Assembly (NCBI RefSeq): GCF_002119685.1
Contig: NZ_CP021108.1
Coordinates: forward strand, 5,642,001 to 5,706,000
Reading direction: 5' to 3'
DNA length: 64,000 nucleotides
From: Bordetella genomosp. 8
GTDB taxonomy: Bacteria > Pseudomonadota > Gammaproteobacteria > Burkholderiales > Burkholderiaceae_B
Positions 28,906 through 38,590 of this stretch are shown here, one piece after another. Position numbers and translations under genes: made by a program. Below the pieces are notes generated by a model. It saw nothing but the letters and a program-made list of their open reading frames with translations, did no database searches and was not told where the DNA came from. Numbering within the stretch: position 1 is the first letter of the stretch; the number at the start of each line of letters is the position of its first letter.

Positions 28906-28921
28906 GGGCCGCCCGCGGCCC
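28906..28921. terminator. Hairpin between convergent pxpA and GntR genes
   Basis: gggccg / cggccc arms (28906-28911 and 28916-28921) around a cccg loop in a 31-bp convergent gap. No T-tract is present. It is a possible bidirectional end signal only. Confidence 0.3.
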
Positions 28922-28926
28922 AGGGT

Positions 28927-29619
28927 TCAGGCCGACGCGTCGCCCGTGCCGCGCGCGTCGACTTCCTCCGCATAGGCCCGCAGCACCAGCGGCAATATCC
29001 ACTCCGCGCATTCGCGCCGTATTTCAGCGGCGCGGGCAAAGTCGCGCTGCGCCAGCGCGTTCACCACGCTGCCGACATAACAGGCGGACGCGCCGACGTC
29101 ATAGAACCCGCGGCGGAACAGGTTGTAGCGCAGCGGCTCGCAGCGCTCGTTCAAGCGATGCACCGCTTCGCGCAGCGGCTGGTTGCGCAGGGAATCGACG
29201 ATCGTGAGGAAGGCGCCGCGCACCGTCGACAGGTAACTGAGCACGGCGTTGCCGGGGTCGCAGCCACGCAGTCTTTCGTGGGCGTCGCGCAGGCGCGCCA
29301 GCAAGGGCTCCAGATCCTGCTGGTCGGCCAAACCCCTGATCGCGTAGGCCTCCAGTTCGGCCCGCAACAGGTATAGCTGGCGAATTTCTCGTTCGGTGTA
29401 CAGCACCACCCGGAAGCCGCGCCGCTGCGCGTGGGTGGCAAGACCGCTCAATTCCAGCAGCCGCAGCGCTTCGCGTATGGGACTGCGGCTGGTGCCGAAA
29501 CGCCGTTCGAGCTCCTGTTCGCGCAGCGGCTGTCCCGGCGCCAGGGTCCCGTCGATGATCATCTGACGGAGCTGCTCGTACAGCATGTACGGGATGGTGA
29601 CAGGCGCCTTGATTTCCAT
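28927..29619 (-). CDS. GntR-family (FCD/FadR subfamily) transcriptional regulator
   Basis: 230 residues. N-terminal winged helix (about 8-75: LYEQLRQMIIDGTLAPGQPL, ELERRFGTSRSPIREALRLLE) and an all-helical FCD ligand-binding domain (about 80-220). FCD regulators sense organic acids and repress catabolic genes. It faces the pxp operon tail to tail. In the promoter gap to the right, atca-cacaa-tgat at 29663-29675 forms a small dyad beside a ttgtatca-like half-site, a plausible but unproven autoregulatory operator. Target genes are unknown. Confidence 0.87.
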   Translation of the reverse strand: MEIKAPVTIPYMLYEQLRQMIIDGTLAPGQPLREQELERRFGTSRSPIREALRLLELSGLATHAQRRGFRVVLYTEREIRQLYLLRAELEAYAIRGLADQQDLEPLLARLRDAHERLRGCDPGNAVLSYLSTVRGAFLTIVDSLRNQPLREAVHRLNERCEPLRYNLFRRGFYDVGASACYVGSVVNALAQRDFARAAEIRRECAEWILPLVLRAYAEEVDARGTGDASA

Positions 29620-29715
29620 TCGTTGTTTCCTGAAGGGCGATCATGTTGCACGCTTGTGGCGCATCACACAATGATACAACCGGACAGGAAACGAAACGGC
29701 GCTATTGTCATTATT

Positions 29716-29747
29716 CAAAACATCGCGGCGCATGCCGCGATGTTTTG
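29716..29747 (-). terminator. Terminator hairpin after the large FAD/Fe-S oxidoreductase gene
   Basis: A perfect 14-bp stem (29716-29729 with 29734-29747) around a gcat loop, starting 9 bp past the stop codon of the leftward gene. Four U residues lie within the stem's 3' side and the sequence after it is AT-rich. It probably ends that transcript and protects it from GntR-gene read-through. Confidence 0.7.
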
Positions 29748-29755
29748 CGCCGGCG

Positions 29756-32700
29756 CTATACCAGGACCCGTTCGATGCCGCCCGAGTTGGCCAGCTTGAC
29801 GTAGTTCTCCATCCAGTCCGCACCAAGGATATGGCGCGCCATCTCGACGACGATGTAGTCCGCTTCCATCGCGGTATCGCCCTTGTACCGCGACAGTCCC
29901 TGCAGGCAGGACGGGCACGAGGTCAGCACCTTGACGTCGCCGTCGAAGCCGTCGGCGCGCACCGCCGTACTGCCCTTGCGCAGCTCTTCTTCCTTGCGGA
30001 AGCGCACCTGCGTCGAGATGTCCGGCCGCGTGACGGCCAGCGTGCCGGACTCGCCGCAGCAACGCTCGCTCTTGATGGTCGCGTCGCCGACCAGCGACTT
30101 GACCGTCTTCATCGGATCCTGCAGCTTCATCGGCGTATGGCAAGGGTCGTGGTACATGTAGCGCACGCCCTGCGCGCCGTCCAGCTTGATGCCCTTTTCC
30201 AGCAGGTATTCATGGATGTCCACCAGCCGGCAGCCGGGGAATATCTTGTCGAATTCGTAGCCGGACAATTGGTCGTAGCAGGTACCGCAGCTGACCACGA
30301 CCGTCTTGATGTCCAGGTAGTTCAGCGTATTGGCGACGCGGTGGAACAGCACCCGGTTGTCCGTGATGATCTGTTCGGCCTTGTCGTTCATGCCGTTGCC
30401 GCGCTGGGGATAGCCGCAGCACAGGTAGCCCGGCGGCAGCACCGTCTGCACGCCCGCATGCCACAGCATGGCCTGCGTAGCCAGGCCTACCTGCGAGAAC
30501 AGGCGTTCGGATCCGCAACCCGGGAAATAGAACACGGCCTCGGTATCGGCCGACGTCGAACGCGGGTCGCGGATGATGGGAACGTAATTGGCGTCCTCGA
30601 TGTCCAGCAGCTTGCGCGCGGTCTGCTTGGGCAGGCCGCCAGGCATCTTCTTGTTGATGAAATGCACCACCTGCTCGCGCATCGGCGCCTTGCCCACGGT
30701 GGCCGGCGGATGCCGCGTCTGCTTGCGGGCCAGGCCCGACAGCAGGTCGTTGGCCGCGCGCTGCACCTTGTATCCGACGCCCACCATGGCCTTGCGCGTG
30801 GCATTGATGGTGGCCGGATCCTTGGCGTTCAGGAAGAACATCGCCGCCGCGGTGCCGGGATTGAAGGACTTGCGTCCCATGCGGCGCAGCAGTGCCCGCA
30901 TATTCATCGACACGTCGCCGAAATCGATGTCGACCGGACAGGGGTTGTAGCACTTGTGGCAGACGGTGCAGTGATCGGCCACGTCCTCGAACTCTTCCCA
31001 GTGCTTCAGGCTGACGCCGCGGCGGGTCTGTTCCTCGTACAGGAAGGCTTCGACCAGCAGCGACGTCGCCAGGATCTTGTTGCGAGGCGAATACAGCAGG
31101 TTGGCGCGCGGCACGTGGGTGGCGCACACCGGCTTGCATTTGCCGCAGCGCAGGCAGTCCTTGATCGACGACGAGATGGCGCCGATGTCGCTCTGCTGCA
31201 TGATCAGCGACTCATGGCCCATCAGGTTGAAGCTGGGCGTCCACGCATGCGTGAGGTCGGCGCCCGGCATCAGCTTGCCGGCATTGAAACGGCCATGCGG
31301 ATCGACGCGGCGCTTGTAGTCCTGGAAGGGTTGCAGCTCTTCCTGCGTCAGGAACTCGTACTTGGTCAGCCCGATGCCGTGCTCGCCGGAAATCACGCCG
31401 TCCAGGTCGCGGGCGATCTGCATGATGCGCGCCACGGCTTCATGCGCTTCGCGCAGCATGCCGTAGTCGTCCGAGTTGACCGGGATATTGGTGTGCACGT
31501 TGCCGTCGCCGGCGTGCATGTGCAGCGCGACGAACACACGGCTTTTGAGCACGCGCGCGTGGATGGCGCACATCTCGTCCAGCACCTTCTTGCACGCCGA
31601 GCCGGAGAAAATGCCCTGCAGCTGCGCCAGGATTTCGGTTTTCCAGGACACCCGCACGGTGCGGTCCTGCACGACGTCGAACACGCGCGCGCCGGGTTGC
31701 ACGGCGATGCGGTCGGCCAGCGTGGACTGCATATGGCCCATGCCCAGGCCCGGCAGATCCGGCAGCGCCTGCGTCAGGGGCTTGTCCAGTTCGTTCAGCA
31801 GGTAATGCCAGCGCGCGCGCGTCACGGCGAGCAGCTCGTGCGCCTGGCGCGTCCGCTCGGCCAGCACTTCGGCCCGGGTGATTTCGGCGTCCTCGGCGTC
31901 CTCCGCCTTGCCCAAGGGCAGCGGCTGGTCCAGGAAGGCCTGCAGTTCGTCCAGCAGCCGCAGCTTGTTGCGTGTGGACAGCTCGATGTTGATGCGCTCG
32001 ATATGGTCGGTGTATTCGCCCATGCGGCCGAGCGGAATCACCACGTCTTCGTTGATCTTGAAGGCGTTGGTATGGCGGGCGATGGCGGCGGTGCGCGAGC
32101 GGTCGGCCCAGAACTTCTTGCGGGCCTCGGCGCTGACGGCCACGAAACCTTCGCCATGGCGTGTATTCGCCAGGCGCACGACTTCGCTGGCGGCGGTGGC
32201 GACCGCGGCTTCGTCGTCCCCGACGATGTCGCCGATCAGCACCATCTTGGGCAATACGCCACGCTTGCTCTTGGTGGCGTAGCCGACCGCGCGCAGATAA
32301 CGTTCGTCCAGGTGCTCCAGGCCGGCCAGGATGGCGCCGCGCTGCTTGCCCTCGTTGTCCAGGTAGTGCTTGACCTCGATGATCGACGGGATCGCGTCGC
32401 GCGCCTGGCCGAAGAATTCCATGCAAACCGTGCGCGTATGCGCCGGCATGCGGTGCAACACCCAGCGCGCGGAGGTGATCAGGCCATCGCAGCCTTCCTT
32501 CTGCACGCCGGGCAGGCCGGCCAGGAATTTGTCGGTGACGTCCTTGCCCAGGCCTTCCTTGCGGAAACGGCGCCCTTCGATTTCGAGGGTCTCGCTGCGC
32601 AGCGGCGTTTCGCCGGGCTTGCCCCGGCCGTCGAACCACTTCAGTTCGAAGCGCGCCACGTCGACGTCGTGGATCTTGCCGCGGTTGTGCTCCAGGCGGG

Positions 32701-33721
32701 TGACTTCCAGCCAGTTGCCTTCGGCATCCACCATGCGCCACCAGGCCAGGTTGTCCAGCGCGGTGCCCCACAGCACGGCTTTCTTGCCGCCGGCGTTCAT
32801 GGCGATGTTGCCGCCCACACAGGACGCTTCCGCCGACGTCGGGTCGACGGCGAACACGTAGCCGGCCTGCGCGGCGGCATCCGCCACGCGCTTGGTGACG
32901 ACGCCGGCACCCGTGAACACGGTCGCCACGGGTTCATCGACGCCGGGCAGCTCGGTCAGCTCGACCGTGCCCAGCGTTTCGAATTTTTCCGTGTTGATGA
33001 CCGCCGACTTCCAGGTCAGCGGTATGGCGCCGCCCGTGTAGCCGGTGCCGCCCCCACGCGGGATGATGGTCAGGCCCAGCTCGAAACAGCCGCGCACCAG
33101 GGCGGCGATTTCGTCCTCGCTGTCCGGCGTCAGGACGACGAAGGGATATTCGACACGCCAGTCGGTGGCGTCGGTCACATGGGAGACGCGCGACAGGCCG
33201 TCGAATTTGATGTTGTCGCGGCCAGTGATGCGGCCCAGCACCTTCTGCGTCTGGCGGCGCAGCTGGGCGGTCTGGTCGAACTGGGCCTCGAAGCTGGCCA
33301 CGGCCGCGCGGGCGCGTTCGATCAGCTGCAGCACCTTTTCGTCGCGGTAGAGGTCGTGGCCTTCCTGGAAATCGATGCGGCCGGGCTCGCGGCGCCGGTC
33401 GATTTCCCCCAGGCGATGGTGCAGCGCCTCGATCAGCAGGCGGCGGCGCTTGGGGTTGTCCAGCAGGTCGTCCTGCAGATAGGGATTGCGGCGCACGACC
33501 CAGATATCGCCCAGCACCTCATACAGCATGCGCGCGGATCGGCCCGTGCGGCGTTCCCCGCGCAGATCGGTCAGCAGTTGCCAGGCGTCCTCGCCCAATA
33601 ACCGGCCCACGACTTCGCGGTCGGAAAACGATGTGTAGTTGTAGGGGATTTCACGCAGGCGGGTGCCCGGTGCCGGCGGAACCGCCGCGTTCAGTAGCTG
33701 GCTGGCGAGGGGGGCGTTCAT
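29756..33721 (-). CDS. Giant FAD-linked oxidase / 4Fe-4S / CCG-domain oxidoreductase (DUF3683 N-terminus)
   Basis: 1321 residues, one continuous frame. In order: an N-terminal DUF3683-like region (about 1-180), a VAO-type FAD-binding domain ([15 protein letters not shown] near 222), an FAD-oxidase C-terminal domain with [12 protein letters not shown], two ferredoxin-like clusters ([11 protein letters not shown] near 853; [12 protein letters not shown] near 917), and two CCG/heterodisulfide-reductase modules ([13 protein letters not shown] near 1069-1100; VVSCGTC near 1142 and HDPCH..CCGESG near 1190-1220). It thus fuses GlcD-like and GlcF-like parts. Such proteins oxidise a 2-hydroxy acid (lactate, glycolate, 2-hydroxyglutarate) and pass electrons to quinone. 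Substrate is not deducible. It is monocistronic. Confidence 0.88.
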   Translation of the reverse strand: MNAPLASQLLNAAVPPAPGTRLREIPYNYTSFSDREVVGRLLGEDAWQLLTDLRGERRTGRSARMLYEVLGDIWVVRRNPYLQDDLLDNPKRRRLLIEALHHRLGEIDRRREPGRIDFQEGHDLYRDEKVLQLIERARAAVASFEAQFDQTAQLRRQTQKVLGRITGRDNIKFDGLSRVSHVTDATDWRVEYPFVVLTPDSEDEIAALVRGCFELGLTIIPRGGGTGYTGGAIPLTWKSAVINTEKFETLGTVELTELPGVDEPVATVFTGAGVVTKRVADAAAQAGYVFAVDPTSAEASCVGGNIAMNAGGKKAVLWGTALDNLAWWRMVDAEGNWLEVTRLEHNRGKIHDVDVARFELKWFDGRGKPGETPLRSETLEIEGRRFRKEGLGKDVTDKFLAGLPGVQKEGCDGLITSARWVLHRMPAHTRTVCMEFFGQARDAIPSIIEVKHYLDNEGKQRGAILAGLEHLDERYLRAVGYATKSKRGVLPKMVLIGDIVGDDEAAVATAASEVVRLANTRHGEGFVAVSAEARKKFWADRSRTAAIARHTNAFKINEDVVIPLGRMGEYTDHIERINIELSTRNKLRLLDELQAFLDQPLPLGKAEDAEDAEITRAEVLAERTRQAHELLAVTRARWHYLLNELDKPLTQALPDLPGLGMGHMQSTLADRIAVQPGARVFDVVQDRTVRVSWKTEILAQLQGIFSGSACKKVLDEMCAIHARVLKSRVFVALHMHAGDGNVHTNIPVNSDDYGMLREAHEAVARIMQIARDLDGVISGEHGIGLTKYEFLTQEELQPFQDYKRRVDPHGRFNAGKLMPGADLTHAWTPSFNLMGHESLIMQQSDIGAISSSIKDCLRCGKCKPVCATHVPRANLLYSPRNKILATSLLVEAFLYEEQTRRGVSLKHWEEFEDVADHCTVCHKCYNPCPVDIDFGDVSMNMRALLRRMGRKSFNPGTAAAMFFLNAKDPATINATRKAMVGVGYKVQRAANDLLSGLARKQTRHPPATVGKAPMREQVVHFINKKMPGGLPKQTARKLLDIEDANYVPIIRDPRSTSADTEAVFYFPGCGSERLFSQVGLATQAMLWHAGVQTVLPPGYLCCGYPQRGNGMNDKAEQIITDNRVLFHRVANTLNYLDIKTVVVSCGTCYDQLSGYEFDKIFPGCRLVDIHEYLLEKGIKLDGAQGVRYMYHDPCHTPMKLQDPMKTVKSLVGDATIKSERCCGESGTLAVTRPDISTQVRFRKEEELRKGSTAVRADGFDGDVKVLTSCPSCLQGLSRYKGDTAMEADYIVVEMARHILGADWMENYVKLANSGGIERVLV

Positions 33722-33872
33722 GGAAGCGAAGGGTTGCCCTTAAAAAAATATTTTACGCCATGGGAGGGAACCGCCTGGAAATAACCCCAGGATTGCGCCG
33801 ACGCGGCGCATGGCTGACACGGAGCTGAAGCAGGTCCAGGCACACGGCCGGGACGGGGCTGACGTGCCGGCG

Positions 33873-34403
33873 TCAGACGTGGGGAAACATCCAGATCAGG
33901 CTGCCCGTCATGACGAGATAGCGCAGGAATTTACCGATGGCCATATAGATTGCGCAAGGCCAGAAGGACAGGCGCAGCCAGCCCGCCACCGCGCAGAGCG
34001 GATCGCCGACCGCGGGCACCCAGGACAGCAGCAGGGCCGGCGGCCCCATGCGATGCAGCCAGTCCTGGGCCTTGCGGTGCCAGCGCCCTTCGCCGGCGTT
34101 GGCGCGGGCCTCGTGGGCGCGATGCGGATGCTTTTCCTTCCAGCGCTCGGCGGCCCGCCAGGCGCCCCAGCCCATGGCGTAGCTGATCGCCCCGCCCACG
34201 GTGTTGCCGGCGGTGGCCACCAGGACGGCCGGCCAGAACATATCGGGCATCAGCTTGACGTAGCCGAAGACCGCCGGCTCCGAACCCAGCGGCAGCAAGG
34301 TCGCGGACACCAGGCTCACGATGAAAATGGCGCTCAGCCCCACATTGGGCAAGGCCAGGGTGGCCAAAAGCCAATTCACGGCGGACGTCAGGGCGGCTTC
34401 CAT
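33873..34403 (-). CDS. YqaA-family (SNARE-associated/DedA-like) inner-membrane protein
   Basis: 176 residues from ATG 34403; the frame is open for a long way upstream, but only because it runs antisense through ilvA and the LysR gene. Several hydrophobic segments (VGLSAIFIVSLVSATLLPLGSEPAVFG, FWPAVLVATAGNTVGGAISYAMG, GPPALLLSWVPAVGDPLCAVAG, and a C-terminal span). The E-PAVF..N-GG pattern and the VPAVGDPLCAVAGWLR segment typify the YqaA branch of the DedA superfamily, linked to lipid flipping and membrane homeostasis. It is divergent from ilvA by 72 bp. Confidence 0.85.
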   Translation of the reverse strand: MEAALTSAVNWLLATLALPNVGLSAIFIVSLVSATLLPLGSEPAVFGYVKLMPDMFWPAVLVATAGNTVGGAISYAMGWGAWRAAERWKEKHPHRAHEARANAGEGRWHRKAQDWLHRMGPPALLLSWVPAVGDPLCAVAGWLRLSFWPCAIYMAIGKFLRYLVMTGSLIWMFPHV

Positions 34404-34475
34404 CCCGCGCAGTGTAGCCGGCGGCGGCGTCCGTGGTAATCTGCCCGACGCTTTCCATCCCGTGCCGTGCAGTCC

Positions 34476-35984
34476 ATGTCCACCGACTATCTGAAACGCA
34501 TCCTGACTTCGAAAGTCTACGACGTCGCCGTCGAGTCTCCGCTGGAACCCGCGACTCTGCTGTCCCAGCGAATTTCGAACACGGTGCTGCTCAAACGCGA
34601 GGACACGCAGCCGGTCTTCAGCTTCAAGCTGCGCGGCGCGTACAACAAGATGGCCAACATGGCGCCCGCGGCGCTGGCGCGCGGCGTGATCGCCGCGTCG
34701 GCCGGCAACCATGCGCAGGGCGTGGCCCTGTCGGCACGGCGACTGGGCTGCCGCGCTGTCATCGTCATGCCCACCACCACGCCCGACGTCAAGATCGACG
34801 CGGTCCGCCGCCTGGGTGGCGAAGTCGTCCTGGCCGGCGAAAGCTTTTCCGACGCCTACGCCCACGCCCAGGAACTGCAACGCAAGCAGAAGCTGACCTT
34901 CGTCCACCCCTTCGACGACCCTGACGTCATCGCCGGCCAGGGTACGGTGGGTATGGAGATCCTGCGCCAGCACCCCGGCCAGCTCGACGCGGTGTTCGTC
35001 GCCATCGGCGGCGGCGGCCTGATATCCGGCGTCGCCGCCTATATCAAGCAGTTGCGCCCGGACGTGAAGATCATCGGCGTGCAGACCGAGGACTCCGACG
35101 CCATGCTGCGCAGCGTGCGCGCCGGCCGCCGCGTGGTGCTGAACGACGTCGGGCTGTTTTCCGACGGCACGGCGGTCAAGCAGGTGGGCGCCGAAACCTT
35201 CAAGCTGGTGCGCAAGTACGTCGACGACTTCGTCGTGGTCGATACGGACGCGATCTGCGCCGCCATCAAGGACGTGTTCCAGGACACGCGCAGCGTGCTG
35301 GAGCCGGCCGGCGCCATGGCCGTGGCCGGCGCCAAGCAATACCTGGCCCAGCACAAATGGAAGAACAAGACCGTGGCGGCGATCGCCTGCGGCGCCAACA
35401 TGAACTTCGACCGCCTGCGCTTCGTCGCCGACCGCGCCGAAGTGGGCGAAATGCGCGAAGCGGTATTCGTGGTGTCCATGCCGGAGCAGCGCGGCAGCTT
35501 CCGCAAGTTCTGCGAACTGGTGGGCGACCGCAGCGTCACGGAGTTCAATTACCGCATTTCCGACGCCGTGCGCGCCCATGTGTTCGTGGGCGTCCAGGTG
35601 GCGTCGCCGTCCGAGCCGGAAAAGCTGGCCAACAATTTCCGCCGCCACGGCTTCGACACGTTGGACCTGACGCACGACGAAATGGCCAAGACCCACCTGC
35701 GCCATATGGTGGGTGGCCGCTCGGCGCTGGCGCACGACGAATTGCTGTATCGCTTCGAATTCCCCGAACGCCCTGGCGCGCTGATGCGTTTCCTGAGCAC
35801 CATGAACCCCAGCTGGAACATCAGCCTGTTCCATTATCGCAACCAGGGCGCCGACTATGGCCGCATCCTGGTCGGCATCCAGGTGCCGCCTTCGGATAAG
35901 AAGCAGTTCAAGGACTTCATCGCCGAACTGGCGTATCCGTGCTGGAACGAGACCGAGAATCCGGCATATAAACTGATACTCTGA
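34476..35984 (+). CDS. ilvA: Threonine ammonia-lyase, biosynthetic
   Basis: 502 residues from ATG 34476 (a GTG three codons earlier is possible). Deaminates threonine to 2-oxobutyrate, the first step to isoleucine. PLP-binding Lys51 in FSFKLRGAYNK, ASAGNHAQGVALSA, the glycine loop GGGGLISGVAAYIKQ, and GANMNFDRLRFVADRAE linking to two C-terminal ACT-like regulatory domains (about 325-410 and 420-502; EQRGSFRKFCELVG and ERPGALMRFLSTM). Two regulatory domains and the length match the isoleucine-inhibited biosynthetic form, not the catabolic TdcB. Confidence 0.95.
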   Translation: MSTDYLKRILTSKVYDVAVESPLEPATLLSQRISNTVLLKREDTQPVFSFKLRGAYNKMANMAPAALARGVIAASAGNHAQGVALSARRLGCRAVIVMPTTTPDVKIDAVRRLGGEVVLAGESFSDAYAHAQELQRKQKLTFVHPFDDPDVIAGQGTVGMEILRQHPGQLDAVFVAIGGGGLISGVAAYIKQLRPDVKIIGVQTEDSDAMLRSVRAGRRVVLNDVGLFSDGTAVKQVGAETFKLVRKYVDDFVVVDTDAICAAIKDVFQDTRSVLEPAGAMAVAGAKQYLAQHKWKNKTVAAIACGANMNFDRLRFVADRAEVGEMREAVFVVSMPEQRGSFRKFCELVGDRSVTEFNYRISDAVRAHVFVGVQVASPSEPEKLANNFRRHGFDTLDLTHDEMAKTHLRHMVGGRSALAHDELLYRFEFPERPGALMRFLSTMNPSWNISLFHYRNQGADYGRILVGIQVPPSDKKQFKDFIAELAYPCWNETENPAYKLIL

Positions 35985-36003
35985 CTGCCGCGGAAGACGC
36001 CGG

Positions 36004-36900
36004 ATGGACATCCAGCTCAATGACATCGCCCTGTTCGTCGAAGTGGCCAAGCGCAAGAACTTCAGCCATGCGGCCGAGGCATTAAGCATCCCGTCGGCGA
36101 CGCTGTCCAAGCGGGTGACCGAGCTGGAGCATCGCATCGGCTTGCAGTTGCTGACGCGTACGACGCGCCGCATCGACCTGACGGAAGCCGGCGCGCTGTA
36201 CTTCGAACGCTGCCGCCACATCATCGAGGAAGCCCGCGTCGCGCACGAACAGCTGCAGGATATGGCGGCCCTGCCGCGGGGCCGGCTGCGTGTTTCCATG
36301 TTTCCCAGCCTGGCCGCGCTGGTCCTGCCCGTGGTCATGCGCGAGTTCAACGATCAATATCCCGACATCGAATGTGAATTCGATGTGACGGAGCGCCAGC
36401 TCGACCCGATCAGCAATCCCTTCGACCTGGTGCTGCGCTTGGGTCCGCAGCCGGATTCCAGCCTGATTTCACGCCAGATCATGCTGATGCAACATCAGCT
36501 CTACGCGTCTCGGGCCTATCTGGAGCGGCACGGGCAGCCGCTGACACCGGCGGACCTCAGTCACCACGATTGCCTACGCTTCCCCGCCGGCGACGGGAAC
36601 GCGTCGAACTGGATGCTGCATTCCGGCAACCGGGTCGAACGCGTATCGGTGTTCGGACGGCTGGTCGCCAACAATGCCGGCATGCTGGGCCGGCTGGCCG
36701 CGCGCGGCATGGGCATCGTGCCGCTGCCGGTCTTCCATGCCATGGAAAAGGCCATCACCAATATCGGGCTGGTGCGGGTCCTGCCGGACTGGAGCCTGAC
36801 GCCCCTGCCGCTGTTCGCGCTGCTGCCGTCGCGCACCGTGCCGGCGAAAACGCGCGCCTTCCTGGATTTCATCCAGCCGCGGCTGCAAGACCGCAGCTGA
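36004..36900 (+). CDS. LysR-family transcriptional regulator (CrgA/DsdC-like branch)
   Basis: 298 residues. LysR helix-turn-helix (FVEVAKRKNFSHAAEALSIP, SATLSKRVTELEHRIG) and an effector domain with the LRLGPQPDSSLISRQI style of the branch often called CrgA-like. It is transcribed in the same direction as the cupin / CoA-transferase module, from which it is separated by a terminator-like hairpin and a dyad (36977-36992). It may regulate that module. No ligand can be named. Confidence 0.87.
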   Translation: MDIQLNDIALFVEVAKRKNFSHAAEALSIPSATLSKRVTELEHRIGLQLLTRTTRRIDLTEAGALYFERCRHIIEEARVAHEQLQDMAALPRGRLRVSMFPSLAALVLPVVMREFNDQYPDIECEFDVTERQLDPISNPFDLVLRLGPQPDSSLISRQIMLMQHQLYASRAYLERHGQPLTPADLSHHDCLRFPAGDGNASNWMLHSGNRVERVSVFGRLVANNAGMLGRLAARGMGIVPLPVFHAMEKAITNIGLVRVLPDWSLTPLPLFALLPSRTVPAKTRAFLDFIQPRLQDRS

Positions 36901-36923
36901 TCCGCCTCCGCTACCCAAGGACA

Positions 36924-36952
36924 GGCCGCTTTCGCGGCCAGGGCGTTTTTTT
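36924..36952 (+). terminator. Terminator-like hairpin after the LysR gene
   Basis: ggccgc (36924-36929), loop tttc, gcggcc (36934-36939), then six nucleotides and a run of seven T (36946-36952). The spacer before the T-run is longer than ideal, but the position 24 bp after the stop codon supports termination. Confidence 0.55.
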
Positions 36953-36976
36953 GCCTTGACTCCGTTTTTCATGGTT

Positions 36977-36992
36977 GTGAAAATAGATTCAC
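36977..36992. promoter_or_regulatory. Candidate operator: dyad GTGAA-N6-TTCAC
   Basis: Perfect 5-bp arms at 36977-36981 and 36988-36992 with a 6-bp AT-rich spacer, 22 bp before the cupin start codon. Placement over the likely promoter of the cupin / Bug / CoA-transferase / dehydrogenase operon suits a LysR or IclR site. Both regulator types flank the operon. Confidence 0.4.
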
Positions 36993-37014
36993 GTACAGAA
37001 AAATGGAGACAACG

Positions 37015-37401
37015 ATGGCGTCCACTACCCCTGCCTGGCTGGTCCGCGAGGCCGATGTCCCGGGCTATCACCCGGCCAACCACCTGGGCACCACCAACCG
37101 GCGCCTGATCGGCGCGCAGAACGTCGGGGCCCGCCATGTCGAGGTCATCCTGGGCGTGATCGAGAAAGGCAAGGGCGCGCTTCCGCACGCCCACCCCGGG
37201 ATCGAACAGGTCTGCTACCTCCTGTCCGGCACTGCGCGCGCCGAGGTGGACGGCGTCGCGGCGGAAATGCAGGCGGGCGACTGCTGCTACTTCCCGCCCG
37301 ATATTCCCCACGTGTTCACCGTCACCAGCGACGAGCCCGCCCGGCTGCTGGTGATCTATACGCCGCCCTATGAAGAGAACCCGGACCGCGTCGTCCGCTG
37401 A
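37015..37401 (+). CDS. Small cupin-domain protein
   Basis: 128 residues from ATG 37015, chosen because ggag lies 7 nt upstream; an ATG at 37003 contains that site. A single cupin_2 barrel (about 40-115) with motif 1 HAHPGIEQVCYLLSGTARAE (His/His/Glu metal ligands) and motif 2 MQAGDCCYFPPDIPHVF. Metal-binding cupins of this size can be isomerases, dioxygenases or non-enzymatic sensors. It is first in the operon that continues with a Bug binding protein, CoA-transferase and acyl-CoA dehydrogenase, so it may act on the same carboxylic acid. Function open. Confidence 0.82.
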   Translation: MASTTPAWLVREADVPGYHPANHLGTTNRRLIGAQNVGARHVEVILGVIEKGKGALPHAHPGIEQVCYLLSGTARAEVDGVAAEMQAGDCCYFPPDIPHVFTVTSDEPARLLVIYTPPYEENPDRVVR

Positions 37402-37477
37402 CGGCGTCCGCGGCATCCGGCGAGCACGCCTCGCGCTGGCGATCCGGCAAACAGAACAAAACCAGGAGACAAGCACC

Positions 37478-38590
37478 ATGACACGCCCGACCCTCATACC
37501 GGCCCAATTGGCCCACTCGGCCCACCCGGCCCGTATCCCGGCCCCCATGCCTCCCCGCATTGCGCCTACCCTCCCCCACCCGACACCAGCGGCCGCGCCG
37601 GCGCGGCCGGTGCGCCGCACCCGAGCCCTCGCCGCCGCAGCCGCCGCCCTATGCCTGGCCGGCGCCAGCCTGCTGGCCCAAGGCCAGGCCGCGGCAGCCT
37701 ATCCGGACCGGCCCATCACCCTGGTCGTCCCCTTTCCCGCCGGATCCGGCACCGACGCCGTGGGCCGCATCTTCGCCATGGAGCTGGGCCGCATCCTGAA
37801 CGGCCAGGTCGTGGTGGAAAACAAGCCAGGCGGCAACGCCTCGATCGCGGCGTCCTATGTCGCGCGCGCCAAGCCGGACGGATACACCCTTTTCGTCACC
37901 ACCAACACGTCCCATTCGGCCGCGCCCTACCTGATGAAGAACGTCCCCTACGACCCGGTGAAGGACTTCACGCCGATCGCACGCGGCGGCAACCTGCCCT
38001 TCATCCTGGTCGTGAATCCCAAGCTCCCCGTCAAATCGGTGCGCGAGCTGGTGGCCTATGCCAAGGCCCACCCGGGCAAGCTGACCTATGCCAGCGGCAA
38101 CAGCACGGGCATCGTGGCGGGCGCCACCCTGGCCCGGCGCGCTGGCATCGACATCGTGCACATCCCCTACAAGGGCACGCCCCAGGCCATCACCGACGTG
38201 GTGGGCGGCCAGGTCGACATGATGTTCACCGATGTCGCGTCCGGCCTGCCTTTCGTGCAATCGGGCAAGATGCGCGCCCTGGCCGTGTCCACGGCCGCGC
38301 GCAGCAGCGTGGTACCCGACATTCCGTCGATGGAGGATTCCGGCGTTCCGGACTTCGACATCAACTCCTGGAACGGCTATTTCGGCCCGGCCGGCATGCC
38401 ACCGGACGTGGTGCATACGTTGAACGCGGCCATCAACAAGATCGTCGCCGACCCGCAGGTGCGCAAGCAACTGGCCGGCCTGGGCTTCGACGCCTTCAGC
38501 GGCACGCCCGAGGACTTCGCGGCGTTCGTCGCCCAGCAACTGCAACTGTGGGGCAAGCTGATCAAGGACGCGGGGATACAGCAGGAATGA
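37478..38590 (+). CDS. Bug-type tripartite tricarboxylate transporter substrate-binding protein
   Basis: 370 residues from ATG 37478, which has a strong aggaga site 7 nt upstream. The Bug/TctC fold is clear: YPDRPITLVVPFPAGSGTDA, NKPGGNASIAASYVA, GYTLFVTTNTS, YASGNSTGI, VGGQVDMMF and the C-terminal AFVAQQLQLWGKLIKDAG. Oddly, about 45 Pro/Ala/His-rich residues precede a normal signal peptide core (RRTRALAAAAAALCLAGASL), so the N-region is unusually long. The paired membrane genes tctA/tctB are absent, as is common for Bug receptors in Alcaligenaceae. The stop overlaps the next start. Confidence 0.88.
   Translation: MTRPTLIPAQLAHSAHPARIPAPMPPRIAPTLPHPTPAAAPARPVRRTRALAAAAAALCLAGASLLAQGQAAAAYPDRPITLVVPFPAGSGTDAVGRIFAMELGRILNGQVVVENKPGGNASIAASYVARAKPDGYTLFVTTNTSHSAAPYLMKNVPYDPVKDFTPIARGGNLPFILVVNPKLPVKSVRELVAYAKAHPGKLTYASGNSTGIVAGATLARRAGIDIVHIPYKGTPQAITDVVGGQVDMMFTDVASGLPFVQSGKMRALAVSTAARSSVVPDIPSMEDSGVPDFDINSWNGYFGPAGMPPDVVHTLNAAINKIVADPQVRKQLAGLGFDAFSGTPEDFAAFVAQQLQLWGKLIKDAGIQQE

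Noticed and set aside
29705..33601. Rightward open frame of about 1300 codons opposite the FAD/Fe-S oxidoreductase
   Set aside because: Same antisense effect; no start context or motifs, whereas the leftward frame has complete FAD and Fe-S signatures.
33873..36350. Extended 825-codon form of the YqaA-like gene
   Set aside because: Everything upstream of ATG 34403 is antisense to ilvA and the LysR gene; only the last 176 codons show a membrane-protein pattern.
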